Source: Acidobacteriaceae bacterium
Lineage (GTDB): Bacteria > Acidobacteriota > Terriglobia > Terriglobales > Acidobacteriaceae
DNA: 11,861 bases
Direction: 5' to 3'
NCBI GenBank assembly: GCA_003156495.1
Contig: PMHC01000180.1
Coordinates: 1 to 11,861 of the forward strand
Shown: piece after piece, positions 6,734-11,861 of the stretch
Layout of the letters: every line of letters starts with the position of its first letter
Position numbering within the stretch: position 1 is the first letter of the stretch
Notes under the pieces: model-generated
Seen by the model: only the letters and a program-made list of their open reading frames with translations
Told to the model about the DNA's origin: nothing
Databases searched by the model: none
Made by a program: the position numbers and the translations under genes

Positions 6734-6992
6734 ATCCGGGATTTCTTCCATTCCTTCCCAGGGACCGCGAGCCAGGGGAGAATTCCATGCTGCCTCGCGG
6801 CCCATGGTCTTTACGGCTGATTATCATATCCCCAAATTGATAGGGTTGTGGATTAATTTTTTGGCGGCTGGCACAGCGATTTTTATGGAAATGATGGCGC
6901 TTTGAAACCAACCCGCTGTGGCCGCATCTAAGAATGTATAGGGGCCGGGGGCTTGTCTGCCCGGCGGCCGGACGATAGAGTGAAAGAGGACG

Positions 6993-7018
6993 GCATCCCG
7001 TTCGCATCCCGTTCGCAT
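6993..7018 (+). repeat. 11-bp tandem repeat (GCATCCCGTTC, 2.4 copies) before the carrier gene
   Basis: Units at 6993-7003 and 7004-7014 are identical, and 7015-7018 begins a third copy. The array ends 2 nt before the AGGAGG (7021-7026) of the gene at 7031, so it lies in the 5' leader. It may be a chance duplication or a site where copy number alters leader length. Confidence 0.8.
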
Positions 7019-7030
7019 TTAGGAGGAAGC

Positions 7031-7402
7031 ATGGCTACAACGCCCGCAACGCCCACGCAGGAAACCCAAAAGAAGCTGCCGATTCTTTTTACGCCTCAGG
7101 CGATCACCAAGGTGCGCGAGATTATGGCCACCCAGGACCCACTTCCAGCCGGACTGCGCATCGGCGTGATGGGCGGAGGCTGCTCGGGTTTCCAATATTC
7201 GATGGCCTTCGAGAATCAGGCCGGCATGATGGACAAAGTCTACAGCTTTGACGATCTGAAGGTCTTCGTCGACGCCACTTCGCTGATGTATCTAGACGGC
7301 TGTACGGTCGATTACGTTGAGTCGGTAGAGGCTTCGGGCTTCAAGTTCGACAATCCCAACGTCAAATCGACCTGCGGCTGCGGATCGTCGTTTAAAGCGT
7401 AA
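7031..7402 (+). CDS. A-type iron-sulfur cluster carrier (IscA/ErpA/SufA family)
   Basis: 123 residues, cytosolic. A-type carriers hold Fe-S clusters and pass them to apoproteins. Seen: a polar Thr/Pro-rich N-terminal tail (1-16); the core begins LFTPQAITKVREIM (19-32); GLRIGVMGGGCSGFQY carries Cys51; YLDGCTVDYVE and then GFKFDNPN precede STCGCGSSF with Cys115 and Cys117. Cys51 plus the CGC pair are the three ligands expected of the family; Cys91 is an extra cysteine. The ATG at 7031 is set by AGGAGG at 7021-7026. The frame is open further upstream (to 6953), but that part reads through the tandem repeat and is unlikely to be coding. It is a single gene, not linked here to isc or suf partners, which favours an ErpA-like stand-alone carrier, although IscA, ErpA and SufA cannot be told apart from this. 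A terminator follows. Confidence 0.93.
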   Translation: MATTPATPTQETQKKLPILFTPQAITKVREIMATQDPLPAGLRIGVMGGGCSGFQYSMAFENQAGMMDKVYSFDDLKVFVDATSLMYLDGCTVDYVESVEASGFKFDNPNVKSTCGCGSSFKA

Positions 7403-7428
7403 AGCTGGTTTTCTTCACGGAAGACGAT

Positions 7429-7459
7429 AAAGAGGCTCGCCAATGAGGCGGGTCTCTTT
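7429..7459. terminator. Bidirectional intrinsic terminator between convergent genes
   Basis: The arms AAAGAGGCTCGCC (7429-7441) and GGCGGGTCTCTTT (7447-7459) pair over 13 positions, with two G-U pairs, around the 5-nt loop AATGA. The A-side/U-side layout works in both directions. It lies 27 nt after the iron-sulfur carrier stop and 16 nt after the stop of the GspG-like gene on the other strand, exactly where a shared terminator is expected. Confidence 0.75.
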
Positions 7460-7474
7460 GCGCTTGCGCGGCAA

Positions 7475-8398
7475 CTATTGTTGCGAACTGCTGGTCGACG
7501 ACGAAGAGGAACTTGAACTGGTGCCGAAGGTGCTGGAGCTGCCGAAGGTCGAGCTTCCCGTCGTGCTGGTGGTGCTGCTGGACGCTTGGCCGGCGGCGCC
7601 GGTGCTGTTGCTCTGGGTTTGGCGATCGGCGAGCGGATCGTAGGTGAACTCCCACTCGTTGTAGTGATTTTTCTTTTTATAGACCAGAATCGATTGCCTG
7701 GGGCTGCCGGGCGAAAAGCCGATAATGCCTCCGCCGCCGAAGGTCTGGCCGGTGAGGCCGGTGCTGGAAGTGCTCGTAGACGAGGATGAGCTTCCTGTAG
7801 AGGTTGCGCTGCTTGAAGTGTCGCTGGAGCTGCCGGTAGAAGTTGATCCCGTGTCGCTGCTCGAGCTGGAGGAACCAAATAGCGACTGGCCGCTTGACGT
7901 AGAGGAACCGCTGAAAGCAGAGGTGCCACCGGTGAGGCTGTTTCCGCCGCTGGGTCCGGTGCCGGACAGAGTGGAAGCATTTCCGGCCAGGGTTTGGCCG
8001 AAAAAGCCCATAACAGTGGGGGTTTTGTTCTGGCCGTAGCGGACCGGCTTCCAGTCGTCTTTATTCGTGATGGGATCGAGGTAGCGTTTGCGCAGAAAGC
8101 GAATGTTGTTGGTCTTGATCAGAGCCTCGATGTTGGGCGGATAGGCACTGAACTTGCGGTAATAAAGTTGGACGGCGCGGCGGTATTGCATGCCGCGATG
8201 GAAGGTCTCGAGCTCGCGGTCGCGCTGGATCGACTTGATCACGACGGGAACGGCGACCGACAGCGAAAGGGTGAGCAGGACGACAAAGAAGACCGCGATG
8301 AGCATGACGTAGCCCTCTTCGGAGGGCTTTACTTGCGGCCGGATTGGTCTGGATTCCGTCATAGGTCTAATCTGCGCGACGCGGTGTGGCGCTGGCAT
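7475..8398 (-). CDS. GspG-like pseudopilin with Ser/Thr-rich low-complexity tracts
   Basis: 307 residues. The N-terminus has a basic leader, then SEEGYVMLIAVFFVVLLTL (26-44): a prepilin-type site after Gly29 and a long membrane helix (about 31-54). The next part, LYYRKFSAYPPNIEAL (78-93) and FLRKRYLDPITNKDDW (101-116), resembles the GspG core. A tract from about 135 to 218 is almost entirely Ser, Thr and Gly; a conserved-looking island follows (GFSPGSPRQSILVY, HYNEWEFTYDP, 227-255), and a second Ser-rich tail runs to the end. Mature position 5 is Ile, not Glu. I associate this domain order with acidobacterial 'type II secretion system protein' entries. ATG 8398 overlaps the preceding stop (TAATG), implying coupling; ATG 8362 is an alternative start. 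It is last in the operon and probably forms part of a pseudopilus. Confidence 0.78.
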   Translation of the reverse strand: MPAPHRVAQIRPMTESRPIRPQVKPSEEGYVMLIAVFFVVLLTLSLSVAVPVVIKSIQRDRELETFHRGMQYRRAVQLYYRKFSAYPPNIEALIKTNNIRFLRKRYLDPITNKDDWKPVRYGQNKTPTVMGFFGQTLAGNASTLSGTGPSGGNSLTGGTSAFSGSSTSSGQSLFGSSSSSSDTGSTSTGSSSDTSSSATSTGSSSSSTSTSSTGLTGQTFGGGGIIGFSPGSPRQSILVYKKKNHYNEWEFTYDPLADRQTQSNSTGAAGQASSSTTSTTGSSTFGSSSTFGTSSSSSSSSTSSSQQ

Positions 8399-9012
8399 TA
8401 AAACGACGAGAGCGGGATGGTTTGGGTGTTGTTGTAGGACAGGTCGGTGACCTCGACGCTGTTGGGACGGATCGAACCCACCTTGTAGCGATGGTTGACG
8501 ATTTCGCCGGTCCTGGCCATGAAGATGTCTCCGTTGTGAATGAAAAAGCCTCGCAGAGCTTTATTTTTATCCTGGGAGTAGCCGAAATATTTCAAGTCAA
8601 TTGCCGGCGGCCGGGGCGGAGCCGGAGGCAGCACCGGCGCGTTGGCGCGGGCATTGTTGCGCGCGCTCTTGAGGGGCTTTTCGATGTGAACCGGCTCCGC
8701 GACGACGCCGCCAAAAAAGATGTTTCGACCCGAACCGGTGTAGCGTATCTCTTCGCTTTGGGCGAGCTTTTCCATGTGCAGCGAAGGATCGATGCCGGCG
8801 TTGGTGAGCTTTTCCGCCTCTGGGCCTTCTTCATCGGCTGGCGAGGGTTTTGTCGCTTGTGTTCGTGGCGCGCTCGTGGCGGGAGAAGACTTCGACGAGG
8901 AACCCGCGAAGTTGCTATAGATCTGCCAGCCGCCAAAGCAGACGATGAAGGCGCCGAGCGCGGCGAGCAGGGCAATTTGACGCTTATTTTTCGTTCCAAG
9001 CGAGAGGGCCAT
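8398..9012 (-). CDS. PilP/GspC-like inner-membrane clamp protein
   Basis: 204 residues. Seen: a short basic cytoplasmic start, one membrane helix at about 12-30 (IALLAALGAFIVCFGGW), a Ser/Thr/Pro-rich periplasmic linker (38-65), then GSGRNIFFGG (93-102), a Pro-rich hinge (125-137) and a C-terminal beta domain from LKYFGY (140) through GFFIHNGDIFMARTGEIV to VGSIRPNSVEVTDL (178-191). The RNIF motif and the small beta domain fit the homology region of GspC, and PilP has the same fold; both tie the inner-membrane platform to the secretin. Its place right after pilN and pilO corresponds to pilP in type IV pilus loci. AAGGAGG (plus 9023-9029) precedes the ATG by 10 nt and lies within the end of pilO. 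The choice between PilP and GspC is not settled by sequence alone. Confidence 0.75.
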   Translation of the reverse strand: MALSLGTKNKRQIALLAALGAFIVCFGGWQIYSNFAGSSSKSSPATSAPRTQATKPSPADEEGPEAEKLTNAGIDPSLHMEKLAQSEEIRYTGSGRNIFFGGVVAEPVHIEKPLKSARNNARANAPVLPPAPPRPPAIDLKYFGYSQDKNKALRGFFIHNGDIFMARTGEIVNHRYKVGSIRPNSVEVTDLSYNNTQTIPLSSF

Positions 9013-9014
9013 GG

Positions 9015-9644
9015 CTATTCAACCTCCTTGGCGTTGGCTTGGTCGGGTGGCGGCGTGGCGGGCAGGCCGCTGGCCGCGGCGTCGTCGGGGCGCAGCCAGG
9101 TGGAGAGGCGCAGACGGAGATTGACGGCGCCGCCCTGCTGGCTGGTCAGCGACATGGCGCGGATGATGAAAAAGGTCTGGTCACGTTCGATGCTGTTGAC
9201 GAAGCGCATGATGGCCGGGTAATTGCCGCTGATGCCGGCGTCGAGCGAGATTTCGGTCAGGCCCGCTCCGGGCGCGCCTTGCGTGTACTGCACGCGCGTC
9301 AGGCGCACGCCGCTGGCGACTTGAAGTTCGCCGATGCGGCTGGAGATCGAGGAGTAGTTGGGCGGGATGCGCCGGGTGTAAAAGTTCTGCAACTGCTGGC
9401 GCGATTGATCGACGCGCTGGCCGAGGCCGCGCAGCGGAGCGGTTTCCATGTCCAGCGCCTTCCATTGAAGCTGCTTGCCGGCCAGCGCGTCGCCGGAGTG
9501 GCCGTAGACGGCGTTCCAGTCAAGGCTCAGGCGGACGGCGAGGACGATGGCGAGCACCAGCAGAAAGGCGAAGCCGGCCAAGTGCCAGGCGAGCGGAGAG
9601 ATGAGGCGCTCGCGCCATTGCAAGGGAAGATGGAGCACTTTCAT
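9015..9644 (-). CDS. pilO: PilO-like type IV pilus inner-membrane platform protein
   Basis: 209 residues. PilO pairs with PilN in the periplasm to align the pilus motor with the secretin. Seen: cytoplasmic N-terminus, one membrane helix at about 18-38 (LAWHLAGFAFLLVLAIVLAV), a heptad-like helical stretch (58-92), then a ferredoxin-like periplasmic domain (SSISSRIGELQVASGVRLT from 98, LDAGISGNYPAIMRFVNSIE at 134-153, then FFIIRAMSLT). The 'Y-x-x-I-M-R-F-V-N-S-I-E' pattern is characteristic of PilO and GspM-like domains. The C-terminal 25 residues are Pro/Ala-rich. The frame is open to 9698, but ATG 9644 is chosen: it overlaps the pilN stop in ATGA and has GGGAGG 6 nt upstream. Confidence 0.84.
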   Translation of the reverse strand: MKVLHLPLQWRERLISPLAWHLAGFAFLLVLAIVLAVRLSLDWNAVYGHSGDALAGKQLQWKALDMETAPLRGLGQRVDQSRQQLQNFYTRRIPPNYSSISSRIGELQVASGVRLTRVQYTQGAPGAGLTEISLDAGISGNYPAIMRFVNSIERDQTFFIIRAMSLTSQQGGAVNLRLRLSTWLRPDDAAASGLPATPPPDQANAKEVE

Positions 9645-10411
9645 TGCTGGCCTCCCGGTTGGCGATGGAGAGGCGTCGCCGGATTGGGTTTCGACCACGG
9701 CGATTGAGACCGCGCGGAGCCGGTGTAGGGCTGACGGACCGGCTGAGCGGCGGGCGCGGCGACGGCGCGTTTCCCCTTTAGATTTGCGGGCGTGGCGGCG
9801 GTGGCGCGTTCCTCGGGCGTAGGCGGATTGTAATCGGCCAGCAGATCGAAGTCGAAGCGATTGGAGATACTGATCGGCTCCAGCCGCTGGCCGGAACTGT
9901 TGCCGGACTCGGCGCTTTCGCCGATGATGCGCGGCAGAAGAAAGCGGCGTGAGCGTTCGAGATTGCGCACCAGTTCCACGGTCCGGTCGCGAGGGCCGAC
10001 GACGCGCAGATGCACGGTGATGTGTCCGTCTTTGGCGCGCGCCGGCTCGATGGATGTGAGCTGAACATTGGCGGGCAAAACGGTTTCCATCGCTTCCATG
10101 GCCAGGGTCCAGGAGAAGGCTTTTTCGTCGAAGCGCTGATTGAGAAATTCTGTCTGGCGGAGCAGTTGCGCGTTGTCGGGCGCGTGCATGGTGGCTTCAT
10201 CGGCCTGGCGTTCGGCCTGGACTTGGGCGATTTTGGCGTCGATGGCGCGCTCGCTGGCTCTGGTTTCAGCGGCCTGGCTGCCGAGAAGGTGCAGCCCGAA
10301 GCCGCAGAGCAGGCAGAGCGCGGCCAGCACGGCCATGGCGATGCGCAGGCGCTTGAGCAGCGGCCCCAGATCGATAAAGGGGTGGGAGGCGAGATTGATC
10401 GTGATCCGCAT
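9641..10411 (-). CDS. pilN: PilN-like type IV pilus inner-membrane platform protein
   Basis: 256 residues. PilN spans the inner membrane; its cytoplasmic N-terminal tail binds PilM and its periplasmic domain pairs with PilO. Seen: MRITINLASHPF (1-12), equivalent to the 'INLLP' tail that docks on PilM; a membrane helix at about 23-44; a coiled-coil-like helix (50-95); then FSWTLAMEAMETVLPANVQL (99-118) and SIEP, the classic PilN motif, and a ferredoxin-like fold to about 165. The last 60 residues are Pro/Ala-rich with basic residues, longer than in typical PilN proteins, and probably disordered. The frame is open to 10453, but ATG 10411 is chosen because it starts at the conserved tail, 4 nt after the pilM stop. 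The stop overlaps the pilO start. Confidence 0.87.
   Translation of the reverse strand: MRITINLASHPFIDLGPLLKRLRIAMAVLAALCLLCGFGLHLLGSQAAETRASERAIDAKIAQVQAERQADEATMHAPDNAQLLRQTEFLNQRFDEKAFSWTLAMEAMETVLPANVQLTSIEPARAKDGHITVHLRVVGPRDRTVELVRNLERSRRFLLPRIIGESAESGNSSGQRLEPISISNRFDFDLLADYNPPTPEERATAATPANLKGKRAVAAPAAQPVRQPYTGSARSQSPWSKPNPATPLHRQPGGQQ
9651..9656 (-). promoter_or_regulatory. Shine-Dalgarno of pilO inside the end of pilN
   Basis: GGGAGG on the minus strand, 6 nt before the ATG at 9644. It fixes the pilO start and implies that ribosomes finishing pilN can re-initiate on pilO at the ATGA overlap. Confidence 0.6.
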
Positions 10412-10415
10412 TGGG

Positions 10416-11366
10416 TTAGCTCGCTCCCTCCAGCGCGCCCGCCACGCCGGCAAAGCTGGTATCGGGCAGCGCCGTCATGGCGCCTTCCTCGGGGCGTGAA
10501 ATCCATTCCGAGACGGTCAGCTCGGGATTGGCGACCGCTTGCGCGAACTCGGCCGCGCTCAGCTTGCCGGAGTAAAGCAATTGCCGGGGCGCGGAGCCGA
10601 GCTTGTCCTCGAAGTAGGCGGCCGCGACGGCGACACCGTGCTGAATTTCGGCCGCGCGCTGCGCCGGATCTTCGGGCAGGTCGAGAATGCGATAGAGCAG
10701 CAGGTCTTGGCCGTTGGCGATGCAGGTGGTCAGCGTGAGCGAAGCGAGGTTGGCGGCAAGCACCGCCTCCATGTCGCCGAGGTTTTCCAGCGCCGCCAGG
10801 CTCGAGGCAAGCACCGCGCCGGGCTCGTAGCCTGCCGTGCGCACGGCGGCTTCGTATTCGGCGAGGACCGGGCCGGGAATGACCGCGGCCAGCGCCTTGC
10901 ACTCGGTGGGGCTTTGCGCGAGCACCTGATAGCTGACGCCGGCTTCTTCTACGTCGAAGGGAACCACTTTGCGCAGGCGAAAGCGGATCAGGGAGATGGC
11001 CTCGGAGTCTTTTGTGGGCAGGGAATCAAAGTCAAGGATGAAGATGCGGATAAGCGGATCGGGCAGCACGACCGTGACGGTGTGGGTGTGCGGCGAAACC
11101 TGCGCCAGCGCGGAGCGAATGGCGGCCGAAAGCGCTTCGGGCGAACGCAGGTTCGGCTCTTCAAGGCTGGAGATTACGGCGCCGGCGGGTAGCGGTGCAA
11201 AGGCATAGATCGCCGCCTGCCCCGGCAGGGATTTGCCGCGCCGGCGAATCAGGAAAGGCCTAGCCGCGGCCAGCACGCCTTCAGGCGTAATTTCAATCGC
11301 CGCTGGCGGTCGTCCGCCGCGGGGAATGATGCGAATGGATCGGATTGAGCTCAGGATCGAAGGCAC
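10416..11366 (-). CDS. pilM: PilM-like actin-fold protein with eroded nucleotide-binding motifs
   Basis: 316 residues, no membrane helix, cytosolic. PilM is an actin/FtsA-like protein that binds the PilN tail and links the platform to the motor ATPase. Support: position between pilB and pilN, and the stretch SEAISLIRFRLRKVVPFDVE (121-140) followed by VSYQVL, which matches the PilM 'lryEl.kyiPf' region; the following half (CKALAAVIP... YEAAVRTAGYEPGAVLAS) also fits. The family's nucleotide-binding motifs are not recognisable: the N-terminal DIG-like loop reads IEITPEG (24-30), the second phosphate loop reads ANLASLTLTT (205-214) and the GGG adenosine motif reads YSGKLS (265-270). It starts with GTG overlapping the pilB stop (TAGTG). 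The C-terminal 40 residues are poorly conserved-looking. The family call rests mainly on context plus the mid-region. Confidence 0.75.
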   Translation of the reverse strand: MPSILSSIRSIRIIPRGGRPPAAIEITPEGVLAAARPFLIRRRGKSLPGQAAIYAFAPLPAGAVISSLEEPNLRSPEALSAAIRSALAQVSPHTHTVTVVLPDPLIRIFILDFDSLPTKDSEAISLIRFRLRKVVPFDVEEAGVSYQVLAQSPTECKALAAVIPGPVLAEYEAAVRTAGYEPGAVLASSLAALENLGDMEAVLAANLASLTLTTCIANGQDLLLYRILDLPEDPAQRAAEIQHGVAVAAAYFEDKLGSAPRQLLYSGKLSAAEFAQAVANPELTVSEWISRPEEGAMTALPDTSFAGVAGALEGAS

Positions 11367-11861
11367 TATCGGGAAGCCTCAATAAATGTAACCTTGTTGA
11401 TCTCTTTCAGTGTAGTGAGACCACGGCGCACGCGATCGATGGCCGACTCGCGCAGAAAGCTCATGCCTTCGCGCTGCGCCTGTTTGCGCACTTCGGAAGA
11501 GGGCTTTTTGGCCAGAATGACCTCACGGATCGAGTCGGTGAGGTCGAGCAGTTCGTGGATGGCGGTACGGCCGCGATAGCCGGTGCCGCCGCATTCTATG
11601 CAGCCGACGCCCTCGCGGAACTCGAAGTCGCGCCACTCGTCGGGATTGAGGCCGCTGGCGCGCAGGGTTTCATCGTCGTAGTGAACGCTTTGGGCGCAGT
11701 GTTCGCAGACGGTGCGCACCAGCCGCTGCGCCAGAATGCAGTTAAGCGCGGAGACGAAGTTGTAGGCCTCGACGCCCATGTTCAGAAAGCGGCCGAGCAC
11801 GTCGACCACGTTGTTGGCGTGGACGGTGGTAAAGACCAAATGGCCGGTGAGCGCGGAGTTG
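11366..11861 (-). CDS. pilB: PilB/GspE-type assembly ATPase, C-terminal part (5' end beyond window)
   Basis: The last 164 residues of a secretion/pilus assembly ATPase; the Walker A region lies outside the window. Seen: TGHLVFTTVHANN (5-17), the His box of the GspE/PilB superfamily; a tetracysteine zinc motif, C-x2-C at 52/55 (VCEHC) and C-x2-C at 87/90 (GCIEC), found in PilB and GspE but not in PilT retraction ATPases; then GYRGRTAIHELL (94-105) and a C-terminal helical part ending GLTTLKEINKVTF. This ATPase powers pilin or pseudopilin polymerisation from the cytoplasmic face of the inner membrane. It is first in the visible part of the operon, and its stop codon overlaps the GTG of pilM. 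The call between PilB and GspE rests on the PilM/N/O genes that follow. Confidence 0.9.
   Translation of the reverse strand, partial: NSALTGHLVFTTVHANNVVDVLGRFLNMGVEAYNFVSALNCILAQRLVRTVCEHCAQSVHYDDETLRASGLNPDEWRDFEFREGVGCIECGGTGYRGRTAIHELLDLTDSIREVILAKKPSSEVRKQAQREGMSFLRESAIDRVRRGLTTLKEINKVTFIEASR

Larger units (their letters stand above)
6722..7030. other. 309-bp divergent intergenic region
   Basis: It separates the small membrane gene (minus) from the iron-sulfur carrier gene (plus) and must hold both promoters. A conspicuously AT-rich stretch at about 6820-6900 stands out in this GC-rich window. A weak plus-strand -35-like TTGAAA lies at 6902-6907, but no convincing -10 follows at the right distance. 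A 33-codon frame (6804-6905, plus) with a hydrophobic C-terminal half lacks a ribosome-binding site. An 11-bp tandem repeat ends just before the carrier gene's ribosome-binding site. No RNA gene or riboswitch was recognised. Confidence 0.6.

Noticed and set aside
7475..8060. Ser-codon tracts in the GspG-like gene as a CRISPR or phase-variable microsatellite
   Set aside because: The codons vary (TCC, AGC, TCG, ACT and others), with no fixed repeat unit or spacer structure and no long homopolymer; it is protein-level low complexity.
8386..9707. Plus-strand frames opposite the pilO and pilP/gspC-like genes
   Set aside because: They are antisense to genes with clear membrane helices, family motifs and ribosome-binding sites; the composition is that of a reverse-complement shadow.
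9778..10902. Long minus-strand frame of 374 codons overlapping pilN and pilM
   Set aside because: It lies in another frame of the same strand as two recognisable genes, is very Arg/Pro-rich with no domain, and is a typical GC-rich shadow frame.

Overview
The window looks chromosomal and comes from a GC-rich Acidobacteriota genome, probably of the Terriglobia. The strongest taxonomic clue is the gene at 2475-3680, which has the layout of the 'VWFA-related Acidobacterial domain' secreted proteins. The S55 (SpoIVB-type) serine peptidase homologue next to it and the unusual GspG-like pseudopilin at 7475-8398 also fit lineages I recognise from acidobacterial genomes. No transposase, integrase, tRNA, rRNA or CRISPR array was seen, so this reads as core or lineage-specific chromosome rather than a mobile island.

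Layout. (1) 1-454, minus: N-terminal part of a zinc alcohol dehydrogenase, cut by the window edge. (2) 551-2356, minus: exported S55-peptidase-like protein, divergent from (3) 2475-3680, plus: exported von Willebrand A protein; the two share a 118-bp intergenic region. (4) 3841-6290, plus: a tight three-gene Tad-type unit, a TadG-like protein with a long Gly/Ser/Asn-rich passenger followed by two TadE-like pseudopilins. (5) 6291-6445: two inverted repeats. (6) 6446-6721, minus: a 91-residue two-helix membrane protein, divergent across 309 bp from (7) 7031-7402, plus: an A-type iron-sulfur carrier. (8) 7429-7459: a good bidirectional terminator. (9) 7475-11861, minus: a pilus or secretion operon in transcription order pilB (partial), pilM, pilN, pilO, a PilP/GspC-like protein and a GspG-like pseudopilin.

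How the genes work together. The operon in (9) encodes an assembly ATPase, the inner-membrane alignment platform (PilM/N/O plus a PilP/GspC-like clamp protein) and a pseudopilin. Its genes are joined by overlaps or gaps of at most 4 nt, so they are probably co-translated. It mixes type IV pilus (PilM/N/O) and type II secretion (GspC/GspG-like) features. The Tad-type unit in (4) would make envelope or pilus-tip minor pilins; its own ATPase and platform (tadA/B/C) are not in the window. The S55 and VWA proteins are both predicted to be exported, but no functional link between them is visible.

The most interesting points are: an S55 homologue whose Ser box precedes its His box, opposite to SpoIVB as I recall it; a PilM homologue whose nucleotide-binding motifs look eroded; a pseudopilin lacking Glu5 and carrying long Ser/Thr low-complexity tracts; and a TadE paralogue that has lost the same Glu5.
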